Assembly (NCBI GenBank): GCA_963575745.1
Contig: CAUYUJ010012091.1
Span: 62,001-126,000 of the forward strand
Reading direction: 5' to 3'
Origin: Prorocentrum cordatum
Lineage: Eukaryota > Sar > Dinophyceae > Prorocentrales > Prorocentraceae
DNA: 64,000 nt
Shown here: positions 52,659 through 63,182 of the stretch, piece after piece
Position numbering within the stretch: the first letter of the stretch is position 1
Layout of the letters: the number at the start of each line of letters is the position of its first letter
Notes under the pieces: model-generated
What the model was told of the DNA's origin: nothing
The model's input: only the letters and a program-made list of their open reading frames with translations
The model's database searches: none
Position numbers and translations under genes: made by a program

Positions 52659-53994
52659 CTACGGCGCCCACGCAAGGTGGGACCTCGCATACTCCCACGC
52701 GTCCTCGAACAGGAGCGTGCCGTCGTTCAGCTGCTGCCTTACGTCTTCCCCGACCTCTTTCATCTCCTCCTTTGAACTCGTACAATTCTTGCCGCCGATG
52801 GAGAATATTTGCGACCCGCCGCCAGCCAGGCGCAGGGCGACGCTGTGCGAATTCTTGTAGTACATCGATGGGCCGATCTCCTGCGCATGGAAATCGAACG
52901 TGGCCGCTGCTGGCCTCTTCCTGGCCGCTGCTGGCCTCCTCATGGCCGCCGCCGCGGCCCCCTTTGGAGCGCCGCGCTCGTCTGCGGTCGCGGTGGCGAC
53001 GGCGGCTTCCTCCTCGGCGCTGGTCATGCTCGGCTTTTTCTTCACGGCGCCCTTCTCGACGATGGCGGGCTGCTCCGCGGCCGCTGGCTTCTTGAAGATT
53101 TTTCTTGTGGGCTTCCCCCTCTTAGGCAACCCTTCCTCCCAGGCGGCGTACGTGACATTCGTCACCTCGGTCTCGATCGGCCCGGCGGCGCCGCGCGCCA
53201 CGCAGAACCCTTTCGGCCCTGGCGCGAGCGGCAAAGCCGTCTCGGTGCCGTCGTCACTCAGGAACTTCAATTCCATGGTCGCGTAGTCGATGGTAATGAT
53301 CTCCTGGGGCCTGGCGGCCTCGCTGCCCGCGAGCTCCTGCTGCGACGACTCCTGCTCGGCAGCTCCTGCGGCGGCCTCGCCGTCGCGCGGCGCGTCCTGG
53401 GGGGCGAGCGGACGAGAGAACAAGAGGAGAGGTGTGGGAGCACGAGAGGGGCGAGTCCTGGGACGCCACGATCAACTCGGGCGACTCCAAGTCCATCACC
53501 GCCGAGGATTTCTTCGGCGTGGCCATCCCGTATAACCCTGCGACGCTCCTGCGTTTCTTCGCGGGCGACCGCGGCCCCGCGGCGGCCGTGCTCGGCCCTG
53601 GCGCCGCGGCGGTCGGGCTCGGCCCTTGCGCAGCGGCGGTCGGGCTCGAGCCCTGGTCGCGCATGGCCGCGATCACCGCAGCCATGGCTGGCGAAACCTT
53701 CTTGACGTCCTTGCTGCGGTGCGCCGCGCAGTAGCTCAGCCCGTTCTTCATCGCAATGGCCCAACTGGTCAGTTCGGTTGCGGACTTCTCTGGGGCATAC
53801 TTCTTGGCTTGCTTGGCCAAGTCGGGGTGCCCCAGGCGAGTCGTGACCGCGGCGCACTCGGCGAGGAAATCCCTGTACTCTGCAATCGTCTGCTCGATCT
53901 CGGCGCTGCCCTTGAAACGAACAATGTCCAAGCTGTACTTCTTGCACAGGGCAGAAAGGAAATCCTGGTCTGCCTCGCACTTGCGCCTCGACAT
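52659..53994 (-). CDS. Element gene 1: two-exon Lys/Ala-rich protein with a 61-nt GA-AG intron
   Basis: ATG 53994 begins MSRRKCEADQDFLSALCKKY, then AEYRDFLAECAAVTTRLGHP, KQAKKYAPEKSATELTSWAI and KKVSPAMAAVIAAMRDQ. SPTAAA repeats and PKKSSAVMDLESPELIVASQ (residue 179) follow. Removing 53457-53397 (61 nt) joins that Gln to DAPRDGEAAAGAAEQESSQQ in frame. Then come IITIDYATMELKFLSDDGTE, VTNVTYAAWEEGLPKRGKP, KIFKKPAAAEQPAIVEK, and a C-terminal module MYYKNSHSVALRLAGGGSQI, FSIGGKNCTSSKEEMKEVGE, DVRQQLNDGTLLFEDAWEYA, with stop at 52659. The total is about 424 residues. Without splicing, exon 1 runs into unrelated Arg-rich sequence. The YYK...GGK.C..S..EM module resembles C-terminal modules of other dinoflagellate repeat-family proteins (from memory). 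As the gene nearest the right terminus, it might recognise the subterminal motifs. That is speculation. Confidence 0.75.
53397..53457 (-). other. 61-nt non-canonical intron (GA...AG) with CAGGAC border repeats
   Basis: The minus strand reads ...GCGTCCCAG/GACTCGCCCC ... CTCGCCCCCAG/GACGCGCC. CAGGAC occurs at both borders, so the cut can be placed anywhere in the repeat. 61 is not a multiple of three, and its removal is what joins the two coding frames. Confidence 0.75.
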
Positions 53995-54101
53995 GTCGGG
54001 GCGCGGAGGCTCTCGCGGAAAGGCGGGGGGCGGGGGCGCGACGCGACTTGAGCGGGGCGGCTGCGTGGGCGAGCCCCGAGTTCATCGTTGATCAAGGAAC
54101 A

Positions 54102-54264
54102 GACGCCCCTTAATTAAGGAACGCGCGACGCTATTTAAGGCGTACGAAAACGCTATTTAGCGAGCCTTATTTAGTTAAATCCTTAATTGCCGTGGACGAC
54201 GCTAATTAGCGCATCGGGTGCCAATTAGACCTAGGAATTAAATACAGGAGAAAAGAACTTCATG
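54102..54264. promoter_or_regulatory. Subterminal repeats, right end of the element
   Basis: GACGCTATTTAAGGCG (from 54127), AACGCTATTTAGCGA (from about 54149), GACGCTAATTAGCGC (54198-54212), and TTAATTAA at about 54110. They mirror the motifs at the left end. Transcription of gene 1 starts just inside, so this may also be its promoter region. Confidence 0.6.
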
Positions 54265-54340
54265 GAGGTCCGCAGCCAACGCCCCTCCGTTCCCCACCCT
54301 GTCGCCCAACGTCGAGACGCCGAATGAGAAAACGTTCACT
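54265..54340 (+). repeat. Dispersed repeat G, right half
   Basis: GAGGTCCGCAGCC through CGTCGAGACGCCGAATGAGA and AAACGTTCACT matches 58850-58900 (GAGGTCCGGCC, TGTCGAAGCGCCGAATAAGA, AACGCTCACT). Confidence 0.85.
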
Positions 54341-55279
54341 ACTACATGGCAGGGATTGCAATCGCGCGCCGCAGGGCGCGATGCGTGAAACCGGGGGAAC
54401 ACGAGTTTGAAGGTATCTTCGTTCTCGCTCGTTCGGTTCGGGCCCCTCGTTTTGCTACGATTCCTCGTTCGATTCGTCGAGCCGCGCCGCTGCCCGCGCG
54501 GCGTGTTGGGGTCGACTTCGAGGGAGGTTTTTCTCCCTGTCGGACGGGATCCCATCAAGCGTGCCGATGCACTGCGCCCGATGCGCCGCTGATGACGACG
54601 ATCGAAAAAATAACATGTTTGGACGTTTTGCGCGTCCGCGCCAGAAACATATCGCCAGGCGAGTTGCCTTGATCGCAGAAGTGCAGAAGCACGCGGTGTA
54701 TCAACCGCTTTGGCATGCAGCGTAGGGGCAGGGATGCGTCGGAACATGAAGTTTTTTTTTTTTTTTTCCGGAGGTCTCTTGAAGCCAGCTTGGGTCTCCC
54801 TTGGTGCCTCCTTTGACGATCGCGCGAAGAATGATCGATCATTCTCAAAATCAGAAAAATGTTTGGGAGTGCCGCGCGGATTTGTCTTGGGCCCGCGCGG
54901 CCTTTTTGGAGGTCGGCGCGCCCGCCCCGGACGCTCCCCGCCCGCCCAGGGGGGGGGGGCCGGCGCCGATGCGGAAAGTCCGCGCGCGGACACCTCCGAA
55001 CGTGCATGCTCATGTCGTGCGCGTTATTTCCAAACTAGATCCAGTGGCGCTGCCCCGCGATCCCGCCACCGCGCTCGGGCGGGCGCCCGGGAGATAGGGG
55101 ACGGGCGCCCGGGGGGGGGGGAATCATCCATTGAACGACCCTTCCCCGGCCTCGCATTTGGGGCACATTTTTTCTACCTGGGCCACACACGCAGGACTTG
55201 ATCATAACAGTGAACGCCTCCTGGGCTCGATGCGCTGGGGGGGCCCAAGTACTGGTTCGCAGATCGAGAGGGCCCGGCA
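54341..55279. other. No gene recognised
   Basis: A T17 run at 54752-54768 and a G run near 54949. Around 54850-54900 a GCCGCGCGGATTTGTCTTGG word recalls the arms of the T-shaped elements. Confidence 0.4.
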
Positions 55280-55439
55280 CACTTACACACACACACACAC
55301 GCGCACACACACACACATACACGCACACGCACACGCACACGCACACGCACACGCACACGCACACGCACACGCACACACACACACACGCACACGCACACAC
55401 ACGCACACGCACACGCACGCGCACACGCACACGCACACG

Positions 55440-55470
<31 letters not shown>

Positions 55471-55875
55471 ACGCACACGCACACGCACACACACGCACAC
55501 GCACACACACACACACGCACATACACATTCACACACACACACACGCACACACACACACATTCACGTACACACACATTGATTCACACACAGAGACACACAC
55601 ATACACGACGCACACACACATTGACACACAGGCACACACACATACACGCACACGCACACGCACACGCACATACACACACGAACACACACACACACTCACA
55701 CTCACACACACACGCACACCCACACACACGCACACACGCACACGCACACGCACACGCACACACGCACACACGCACACACGCACACACGCATTCACGCACG
55801 CACGCACACACGCACACCCGCACACCCGCACACCCGCACACCCACCCACCCACCCACGCACACACACACACACAC
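55280..55875. repeat. (CA)n/(CACACG)n tract, ~600 bp
   Basis: CACACACACG and ACGCACACGC repeats, with CACCCG and ACCC variants at 55815-55855. Long His/Thr/Val frames are artefacts. Could form Z-DNA. Confidence 0.97.
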
Positions 55876-56149
55876 CGATTGCCCCAAACGCGGTGGCTGA
55901 TAATGCCCTTGGGCCTTGGGGGGTCGTCACGCAGCAGCGCCTTGGTCCAGGCCTGCTCGTGGGCGTCGCCGCCATCGTCGACATTCGTTGGCAGTCCTCT
56001 TCAGTGTCTGTCCCAGCGGTTGCCAGGCGTTTCCTGTGTTTGTTGCCTGCGTCGGCATCCTGCATCAGGTCGGGGAGGCGTTCAGACAGTCCTGTGAAGA
56101 CCAGGGTAAGCCAGGCGCACGTCACTGGTGCTGCAATGCGCACCCTCCA

Positions 56150-56282
56150 GAGCCGATTCCGATCCGATCGATCCGAGTCGATGTCGATTTCGATTGGCTG
56201 GGATTCGACTCGATTCCGAGGTGCCAACATCAGACGCACGTTCCGATTCGATCCCGTTACACGACTCGATGTTGATTGAGCC
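56150..56282. repeat. GATTCGA/GATCCGA short-word cluster
   Basis: CCGATTCCGATCCGATCGAT, GATGTCGATTTCGATTGG and similar 6-8-bp words. Weaker clusters lie at 36330-36420 and 36755-36800. Confidence 0.65.
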
Positions 56283-56369
56283 AGGGTTTGGTTCGATGTG
56301 TTAGCTGGCTGATCATACCGCACAGGACTTTTTGGCAGAGCCTCCTCCGCCCTTGTGGACCTCACCTCC

Positions 56370-56544
56370 ATGGGAACCCATGCCAAGAAACACCCTGCTT
56401 GCCTCAAGGGTGCCCTGGGTTTCTTGGGTTTCGATGGTTTTGCCATGGAAGGCGTGACTGCAAAACCCCAAATCAATGCACGTCCTGGGGTCTCAGGGCT
56501 GGGTTTCTTGTGGAAGGTGTCTTGTGGTCGGGCCTCCACTGTAT
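56370..56544 (+). repeat. Dispersed repeat D, copy 2
   Basis: CCATGCCAAGAAACACCCTG through GGCCTCCACTGTATGAC, matching 40045-40228 in order. The first ~20 bp recur at 63187. Confidence 0.85.
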
Positions 56545-57264
56545 GACTACCACCACCAATATCGGTAATGATATACGATACGATTTGGTGCAGTTTTTCT
56601 CTGGTGAAAAACCCGCAGCCCCCCTCTCGCCGCCAACGGCGACTGGGCTGCCCCCTCTCTCTCTTAAGGACCGAAACAGAAGTCATCGAAACACGCGCGG
56701 TGGTAGTGTATATAATTGTGGTTGCAAAGAGGAGCGATGTTAACACACCACCAGCAAGAAGTGCTGTTTCTGCTTCAGGAGCTCCCCATACCACGGTGCC
56801 TGCGCGCTGCGCCGCGCTCCGTTTCGCCGCGGCGTCGCAGCGTCGTCTGGCATGACCCTGCCTCTAACCATGTTAGCGATAAACTACTGTTGCGGGTGGT
56901 GGTGGTGTATAAAAACCCTTGACGCTTCCCGTATCCCCACCAGGCGCGCTTCGCGCCGTCCGGGGCCTCGCCTTTGCATTTCTCTTCCCTACCTCGACCG
57001 ACGTTTCGTTGGCCACTGCCGCCCTGGTGCCCACGCAGTCGTTTAAGGTACGGTGCCACGTTTTCTCCCTCGGAGTTGCCCCCGGCCGTCGTTGACTTTC
57101 CGACGTTTGGCGCCTCCGATTGGCTTGCAGCCGTGCACGTTCGCAGCTCCCCTCAGACTCAGTCCCGGCTGCCCCCCATCTGAGGCTTCGGCCGCGCTTA
57201 GTTGTTGCCTCCCTCGTCGCTCTGTTTGTTTTTCCCGCGTTTCCTTCTTGCCGAATTAGTAGTC
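56545..57264. other. No gene recognised
   Basis: Short open frames only. Confidence 0.45.
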
Positions 57265-57485
57265 TCTGCGTAGCCCGCTTTGACCTGACACGCCGCCGGC
57301 GCGCCCGCCCGCGGCCGCTGAATGAAAAGTGTCCCCACCAGGTGCTGCGTGAGGCTCCGCCTAGCCGCTTTAGGTGAGGCTGCGCCCCGTTGCTGTAAGT
57401 GAATTTGTCGCTGCGTGCCCCGCTTTGACTGGACTCGCCGCTGGCGCGCTCGCCCGCGGCCGTTGACTAAAAAGTATCCCCACCA
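57265..57485 (+). repeat. ~75-bp direct repeat, two copies
   Basis: 57265-57345 and 57409-57485 share CTGCGTGCCCCGCTTTGAC (first copy TGCGTAGCCCGC), CGCCGCTGGCGCGC, GCCCGCGGCCG and TATCCCCACCAG. They diverge by about 20%. Confidence 0.8.
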
Positions 57486-57840
57486 GCCCATCCAGAAACG
57501 ATTGCCATATGAGTTGGTTAATGAGGGACGCTTGGAAGCCCGCGGTCGCACAGCCGTTTGGGAAGCGCCCAAGCTGGGTGGGCAGTACCATGGGGCCAGA
57601 ACGCAAGGGCCACAAATAGCTTCGCGCAGTGAAGTTTGGGCCATGGTGCTCCCTCTGGGACGCGTGTCTGGCGCAGGTTGCTATATCTACGATCCGACGC
57701 CAGTGTTGCGCAGCGTAGAGGTGTATTTCGATGGGCATCATTGATATTAGCTATTGCACTGATTTGTAATATTAAAACAAAAAAATCGCGAACGTTTTGA
57801 AATTGCTCAGGTGCTGGTGTTGCTGCCGTAGCTGCTGATG
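57486..57840. other. No gene recognised
   Basis: An open frame on the plus strand (57415-57744) includes KRLPYELVNEGRLEARGRTA, but nothing supports it further. Confidence 0.35.
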
Positions 57841-58470
57841 ATGTTGCTTCCGATGTTCGTGCCGTTGTTGCTGTTGCTGCTGTTGTTGGTGTTGGTGTTG
57901 GTGTTGCTGCTGCCGCTGCTGCTTGTTGTGTTTCTGTTGGTGGTGGTGCTTTGCTGGGGCCCTCTTGAGGTCCTCTTGGGGCCTCTTTGGAGCTCTCGTG
58001 GGGCTCTTTTGGGGGGTCTTGGGGCCCTCCCGGAGCTCTTTGGAGGGATCTGGGAGGCCTCGTGGAGCCCTCTCGGGCCCCACTGTTCAAAAAAGAGGGG
58101 GGGTACTAAATTCGACATCCCCCTCGGAGACTCAAACATGTAATCTTGCGGCCCTCGGGCCATTCTTGGGGCCCTCTTGTGCTCCTGTTGGGGCTCTCTT
58201 GGGCCGTCTTGGGACCATCTTGGGGCCTCAAGACCCAACCTTGGCGAAAAAACGAGAAGGCAAAACACATTGATTTCCCATAGGTTTTCGAAGGATTCGG
58301 GCCTCCTGGGGGGGTTCCGTGGAGAGCTCGGAGGGTACTTGAAACCGTCTTGGGGCCATTTTGAGGCCTCTTGGATGTGTCTCGGAGGCTATGTTCATCT
58401 ACCGCTATCTTGGGCCATCTTGGAGGCCATCCAGCGCTCTCAGAGGCCCTCTTGGAACCATCTTGGGCCA
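57841..58470 (+). repeat. (TGY)n tract followed by GGGGCCCTCTTGG repeats
   Basis: TGTTGCTGC/GTTGGTGTTGG triplets to 57955, then more than 20 copies of TTGGGGCCCTC/GGGGCCTCTTGGAG with ~15-20-bp spacing. Similar in style to 25410-25660. Confidence 0.85.
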
Positions 58471-58742
58471 AAAAGGACCCTCTGCCACCTCGCGGGGGAG
58501 CTCGTCCAGACCCAGGGAGGACGGGGGGAAGTAAACCTCCCGAGCAGGGAAAAGACGGAGGTTGGAAAAGGTGCGCCCAGAGGGCTGGTGGGATTGATCC
58601 CGCATCACCAGGGACCGTTCTGGGCACCATCTCGGGGGGCGGATCCGGTCGGGGCGACGAGAAGCCTCCTGGAAGCCCTGAGAAGACGAAGAACGCTCCA
58701 AACAGATGACAAACCAGATGGCGATCGTCTTCTTATTCCTTG

Positions 58743-58900
58743 TTTTGCCGATCGGCGCAGGCCCTCGCACCCCCCGTCCCCCACCCTTTGTTTCAGGCAA
58801 GTGGAGCCTCTTCCATTGGACGCACTGCCGCAAACAGTCGTATTAAGCAGAGGTCCGGCCCCCCTCTCTACTCCGCCGCATGTCGAAGCGCCGAATAAGA
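58743..58900 (+). repeat. Dispersed repeat G, uninterrupted copy
   Basis: TTGTTTTGCCGATCGGCGCA ... TTAAGCAGAGGTCCGGCC ... CGAAGCGCCGAATAAGAAAC. It joins without a gap the two halves found at 43899-44039 and 54265-54340. Confidence 0.85.
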
Positions 58901-60189
58901 AACGCTCACTCTCCTCGAGCGCCCCATCCTGGGCCGGCGGCGATAATGCCCGATCCTCGAACGACCAACCCCGGCCACGCGCAGACGGCGTAGGGGGAAG
59001 GGTGAGGTTTCTTAGAAACATCCCCTGCTTCTTAGAAGGCGCGGGCCCTGCTTGTAGATGCAGGGCCAGCGCCTTTTGAGAAGCAGCCTCTTTCTGAAAA
59101 GTCATCCCCCCTCCCACTACCCCCTTGTGCGCGCCGCCAATATAGGATGCAACTCCTGGAAGGTTCAATTTTGTTTCGGCGCTGGTATTTTAGCGATACA
59201 TAGCCGGCTGAATCTGGTCTAGTCTCGGATTAATCAGCCTTGATCCAGCTTGAACCTTTTTAATCCTGCTTAATCCTGCTAAATCTTGGGATTGATTCGG
59301 CCTGCTCTGTTGAAGTGGCCCTCCAATGGGGCCTCATTCTCCCAAGCCCTTTCAACGAAGGCCTCCCAGTAGTTGCCTCCTAACCCTTGTGCGCGCCGCC
59401 AGTGATGCCCGATCGTCGAACGACCCACTTTCGAGAGACGGATCGAGAGCCGGCGAGTGCCTCGAGAGCGGCGGTGGCGGGCTGCCCCTGCAGGTATGCA
59501 CAGGCCTCCGCGGGGGGGGCGCGTGCAGCCTCGGCCTCGCTGGGCCGCCTGTCGCCCGCAGGACAGCAGCGACATGCGGAGGATGGAGCTCCAGCTCATC
59601 CAGTCGGAGGAGGGGGGAGGTGGAACGGAAGATCGTGGATCTGGACGGTTTGTCGCATTCTCGCTGAGAGGTTACGGCAGCTTCACGCGGCGTTGGCGTG
59701 CCGGCGACGCCAGCGAAGGCGTTCAGGGTTGAATTCTGCGGCGCGGAGGCACCGATTGACACGGTAACGCCATTGGACTCAATTTTGAACGATCGGGGTC
59801 GCGATCGAGTCAAGGTTGAACGATCGACGCGGTGCCAAGAATTTTTGCGCGCGCCGACGCCGCACGAGCCTACCGTAGCGCAGCTCAACCAGCTAAGGGC
59901 AGTGGGAGCCAAACGCCCGCCGGGCGTCTGGGGTACAGGGGGGAAGCAGACAAGCAATAGCAGCGACGGAGCGGGAGCACATGAGACCCCAGGGCAGCGT
60001 TCGTAATCGCCTTCCTCTTGTTAAGGCGCTCTGGGCGACCCAGGGCGACAACCACCATGGTTCGGTCGCTGCTTCACCAGGCGGAGCAAGCGATTCAAAG
60101 AAGGCCCACCCCCCTCCAAGGCTCAAGAGAGATGAGGTGGGCAGCCTAATACAATCCAGCCGTCAAAACTGATTTCTGCTTCCCCTAGC
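58901..60189. other. Short dispersed repeats, no gene recognised
   Basis: CCCTTGTGCGCGCCGCCA occurs at 59121 and 59387. ATGCCCGAT(C/G)(C/G)TCGAACGACC occurs at 58946 and 59405. TTAATCCTGCT words lie at 59260-59282. Frames at 59387-59767 are not convincing. Confidence 0.5.
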
Positions 60190-60320
60190 ATTTTCTCAGT
60201 CGTCGCCGTCGTCGTCGTCATCGTCGTCGTCGTCGCCGCCGTCGGCTGCGCTGGGCCTACGCGTGCAGCACCCCCCTCCCATGGGGCATCCGCAGTGCGT
60301 CGTCGTCGTTGTCGTCGCCG

Positions 60321-60361
<41 letters not shown>

Positions 60362-60675
60362 ATCCTTGTCCTCGTCGTCGTCGTCGTCCTCGTCGTCGTC
60401 GTCGATGTCTTCGTCGTCGTCGTCGTCGACTACCTACGCAACAACCCTGAAGCACCCCCCATAGGGTATCCGCAGTACGTCGTCGTCGTCCGTCGTCCTC
60501 GTCCTCGTCCGTCCTCGAGCCTCCGCTTCGTCGTCGTCGTCGGCGACTGCAGCGGGCCTACGCAGCCTCTCTCCCCCCATAGGGCATCCGCAGTGCGTCG
60601 TTGTCGTCGCCGTCGCCGTCGCCGTCGCTGTCGTCGTCCGTCGTCGTCCTCGTCCCCGTCCTCGTCGTTGGATCG
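60190..60675. repeat. (GTC)n block with a ~160-bp higher-order repeat
   Basis: GTC/CTCGTC triplets, punctuated three times (60272, 60455, 60579) by CCCCCCATAGGGCATCCGCA followed by GTGCGTCGTCGTC. Confidence 0.9.
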
Positions 60676-60688
60676 CTGCAGCGCGTGT

Positions 60689-61925
60689 TGGGATCAAAAC
60701 GGCATCCCTGAAGAGTGGAAGTTATCGGCTGTCATGTCAATCTACAGGAACAAAGACGCACCGGACAAAAACGAAAAATATAGACCCATCAGTTTGCAGC
60801 GCGTAGCATATTTTTTGGGCAAGCCTCTTGCTCCAGCGCATTCAAGATGCACAGGCTGAAGGACGCCTCACTCCTACACAACTTTGGTGTTGGTGCGAGC
60901 GCGATACCTCAGACGCTGTGCACGCAGTCCGGCGACATATTTAAGCAGCACGCACACACGAATCCAATTAAGTGGCCTTCTTTTGCACAGGATTGGACAA
61001 AAGGTCTTCGACTCGGTCAACCCGGTTTTTTTCCAGACGCATTATGTATATTTGGTGCCCCGCAAAGGCGTTTCAGGATTATTGGTAATATCTACGAGGC
61101 GAGACAATTAGTTCAACGCGACCGTGGGGGGGCGCACAAATCCCAGCAACGACGCCAACAAATTGGAACAGCATACCAGAGACACATTTGTTGCGGGAGT
61201 AATGTCCGTGTTTTTATTTGCCGACGACACGCTATTGGTGAGCCGTTGCCAACACATATTGCAATAATTGTTGGGCGAAGTCGCGGCTGAAGGGACCACG
61301 GTTGCCATGGAATTGCACGGGGACCAGTTCCAGCTTGAACAAGTTTATTGCGACGTACACATGCGAATCCCCGATGGAAAATACATAATTTCCAAATAAC
61401 GAACTACATGGTTTATTCGGGCACCGTTCTGAACAGCAGCGGGCACATGGCATCTTTACCAAACAGAACATTTGAGGCAGCCTGGGTGGAATTCTCTAGA
61501 TATTCTCGTGCATGAAAGCATGCGTCAATTACTACAAACATGACGTTGCATCTTGTTCATGCTCGGAAAACCACAAAGATAATGTGTTCCTTCAATCGTT
61601 CTTGGTGAAACAAATCTGGAAGACGCAGCATGGATGCGTTCCAAGCCCGGTACCTCAAGATAATCAGGAACATACCGCGTTCGTATTGATCGCATGTGGC
61701 AAAACAGACGGTGCTGGAAACGTCCAACTGCTCCCAGCTGCTACGACATCAAACTCTCGGGGAACATCAGTCGAGTACGTATGGATAAAAATTACATTCG
61801 TGCCCGGACCGGTCCTATAAGTCATTACCAAGTTGCGCAGGAGAATTGGAAGACCCAGGAACGAGTGGGCGAAGTGCCCGCGCGAGCGATTTCTGACCAC
61901 GTTACGTTGACTTTCGCAAACCACT
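60689..61925 (+). pseudogene. LINE reverse transcriptase relic, FADD type
   Basis: Plus-strand pieces in changing frames follow the order of a non-LTR RT. 60689-60800: WDQNGIPEEWKLSAVMSIYR, NKDAPDKNEKYRPISLQR (domains before motif A). 61011-61040: KVFDSVNP (motif A). 61200-61280: GVMSVFLFADDTLLVSRCQH (motif C, FADD at 61217-61228). LLGEVAAEGTTVAMELHGDQ and FQLEQVY follow, then NYMVYSGTVLNSSGHMASLP, TFEAAWVEFSRYSR and SMDAFQARYLKIIRNIPRSY. A stop then replaces a residue before SHVAKQTVLET. Stops and frame shifts show it is dead. The FADD motif and the layout differ from the VDD-type RT at 28.1 kb, so two LINE lineages are present. Confidence 0.75.
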
Positions 61926-63182
61926 GAAAGACAATCAGATGTAGATCCGCACAGTTTGGGTGAATCGTTTTTACGTAAACTCGATGAGCAGCCTTGCCGA
62001 TGTAGCTGAAGAGTCGGGTGGCGAGCCGCTGCTCCCGCAAAGCGAAGAGTAAAGGCCGGCATCGTCTTTTTCGCCCGCTCGTTCCAGCGTATGGCTTGAC
62101 CTGACTGACTGTGCTTCTTTTGGACCTCTGGGAGGCTGGTCGTCGCTACGGCCGGACGCGTCTCGGCATCCTGGCCAGAGTGCGCCTCTGGACAGGTCCA
62201 TTCGGGCGGGAGTGGGAGCAGACGGAGGGTGGACTGGGCCGAAGGGGGCAGGAGGGGTGCAGGATAAGGGAGGAGGGAGGAAGGCGGAGGGGAAAAGTGG
62301 CCACGTCGTCGCCCGGGGAAAGGCGCCCGTGCGCGTTGCCTTTGGCCGTCCGCGGCATCGTATTTGAGCACGCCCGATCCGTCTCTCCCTTCCGAGACCG
62401 TCACGTTAGACGACGTTGACTCCTCCGTTTTATGCGAGCATTGAACAAATCTTATCGTCAGCGCGCTCGTTTTTGCTCCGTGTTAGTATCTTGGGATGTT
62501 TGCCAGAGCGTCGCCCTATTACGTGTGCTCGAAAGCGGGAGGGAGGGAAACAGGGAGGAGGATGGTCCACGCAAATCAGCCCCCAGAACGCCAGTATTTA
62601 ATTTGAAGAGGGGCAGTGGACGGAGGAAGGAGGAGCTGGCGACATCTTATCTCGCCCGATCCGAGATAGAACTACCAGGGAGGAGCAGTGCAGAGACCAC
62701 GGCGGACAGCGGCTCGTGTCGTCATTATTTCTCTTGCCTTTCCCCGGCGCGGTGCGGGGGGGGAGCGACAAGCAGCAGAAGGAGGAGGGGGAGGAGGGGG
62801 GAGAACAACGGTGTTCGGTGTTCGGTCGGCCTGGTTACTTGGAAGTCAGCTTGTAACGCGGACTTGGACTGGAACTGCGATTGTTTTCCTTTCGCGTGTG
62901 GCGCGCCGACTCAGGGGTGAAGACCCTGGGCGTCTGGCGTGGCGTGCGAGCCGAACGGTGGAAACCCTGGGCGCTCGGCCCCGAGGTGCACCCCGGGCGA
63001 AGGCTGCGCGGTTGCAGTCGGTCGGTTCGATTCAGGAGCGAAAGAAGGACGCGCACGTACGTGAATCCGCGTTGGTTTCGAGAGTGCGCATTGCGCGAAC
63101 GTTCGTTTTTGTTGCGGTCGGTCTCGCGGGTTGGGGGGCCGTGTTCATGTAGGTGGTTGAGCGTCCACGTCATTTACAGTGC
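61926..63182. other. No gene recognised
   Basis: Open frames on both strands, none convincing. Small purine-rich tracts at 62265-62300 and 62775-62805. Confidence 0.45.

Larger units (their letters stand above)
44040..54264 (-). mobile_element. 10.2-kb tnp2/CACTA-like DNA transposon with four genes
   Basis: Left end CATGAGAATCTTTTTTCC (from 44041) and the complement of the right end, CATGAAGTTCTTTTCTCC (ending 54264), match at 14 of 18 positions and start with the same five bases. GAG stands just outside both ends (44037-44039 and 54265-54267). In the uninterrupted repeat at 58743-58900 it occurs once, as GCAGAGGTCCG, so it fits a 3-bp target duplication, as CACTA elements make. One extra C at 44040 leaves the exact border uncertain by a base. 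Both ends carry several ACGCTAATTAGCG-like motifs (44094-44221 and 54102-54212). Four minus-strand genes lie inside, including a tnp2-like transposase (48582-46713). GGGGCCCC hairpins occur repeatedly inside and were not seen outside. The unit is an inference from these concordant signs, each visible in the sequence. Confidence 0.75.

Noticed and set aside
55131-56794. 300-420-codon frames through the (CA)n tract
   Set aside because: His/Thr- or Val/Cys-only translations of a dinucleotide repeat.
60110-60130. Possible dinoflagellate spliced-leader relic (AAGGCTCAAGAG)
   Set aside because: Only the last eight bases, GGCTCAAG, agree with what I recall of the leader. There is no gene after it.
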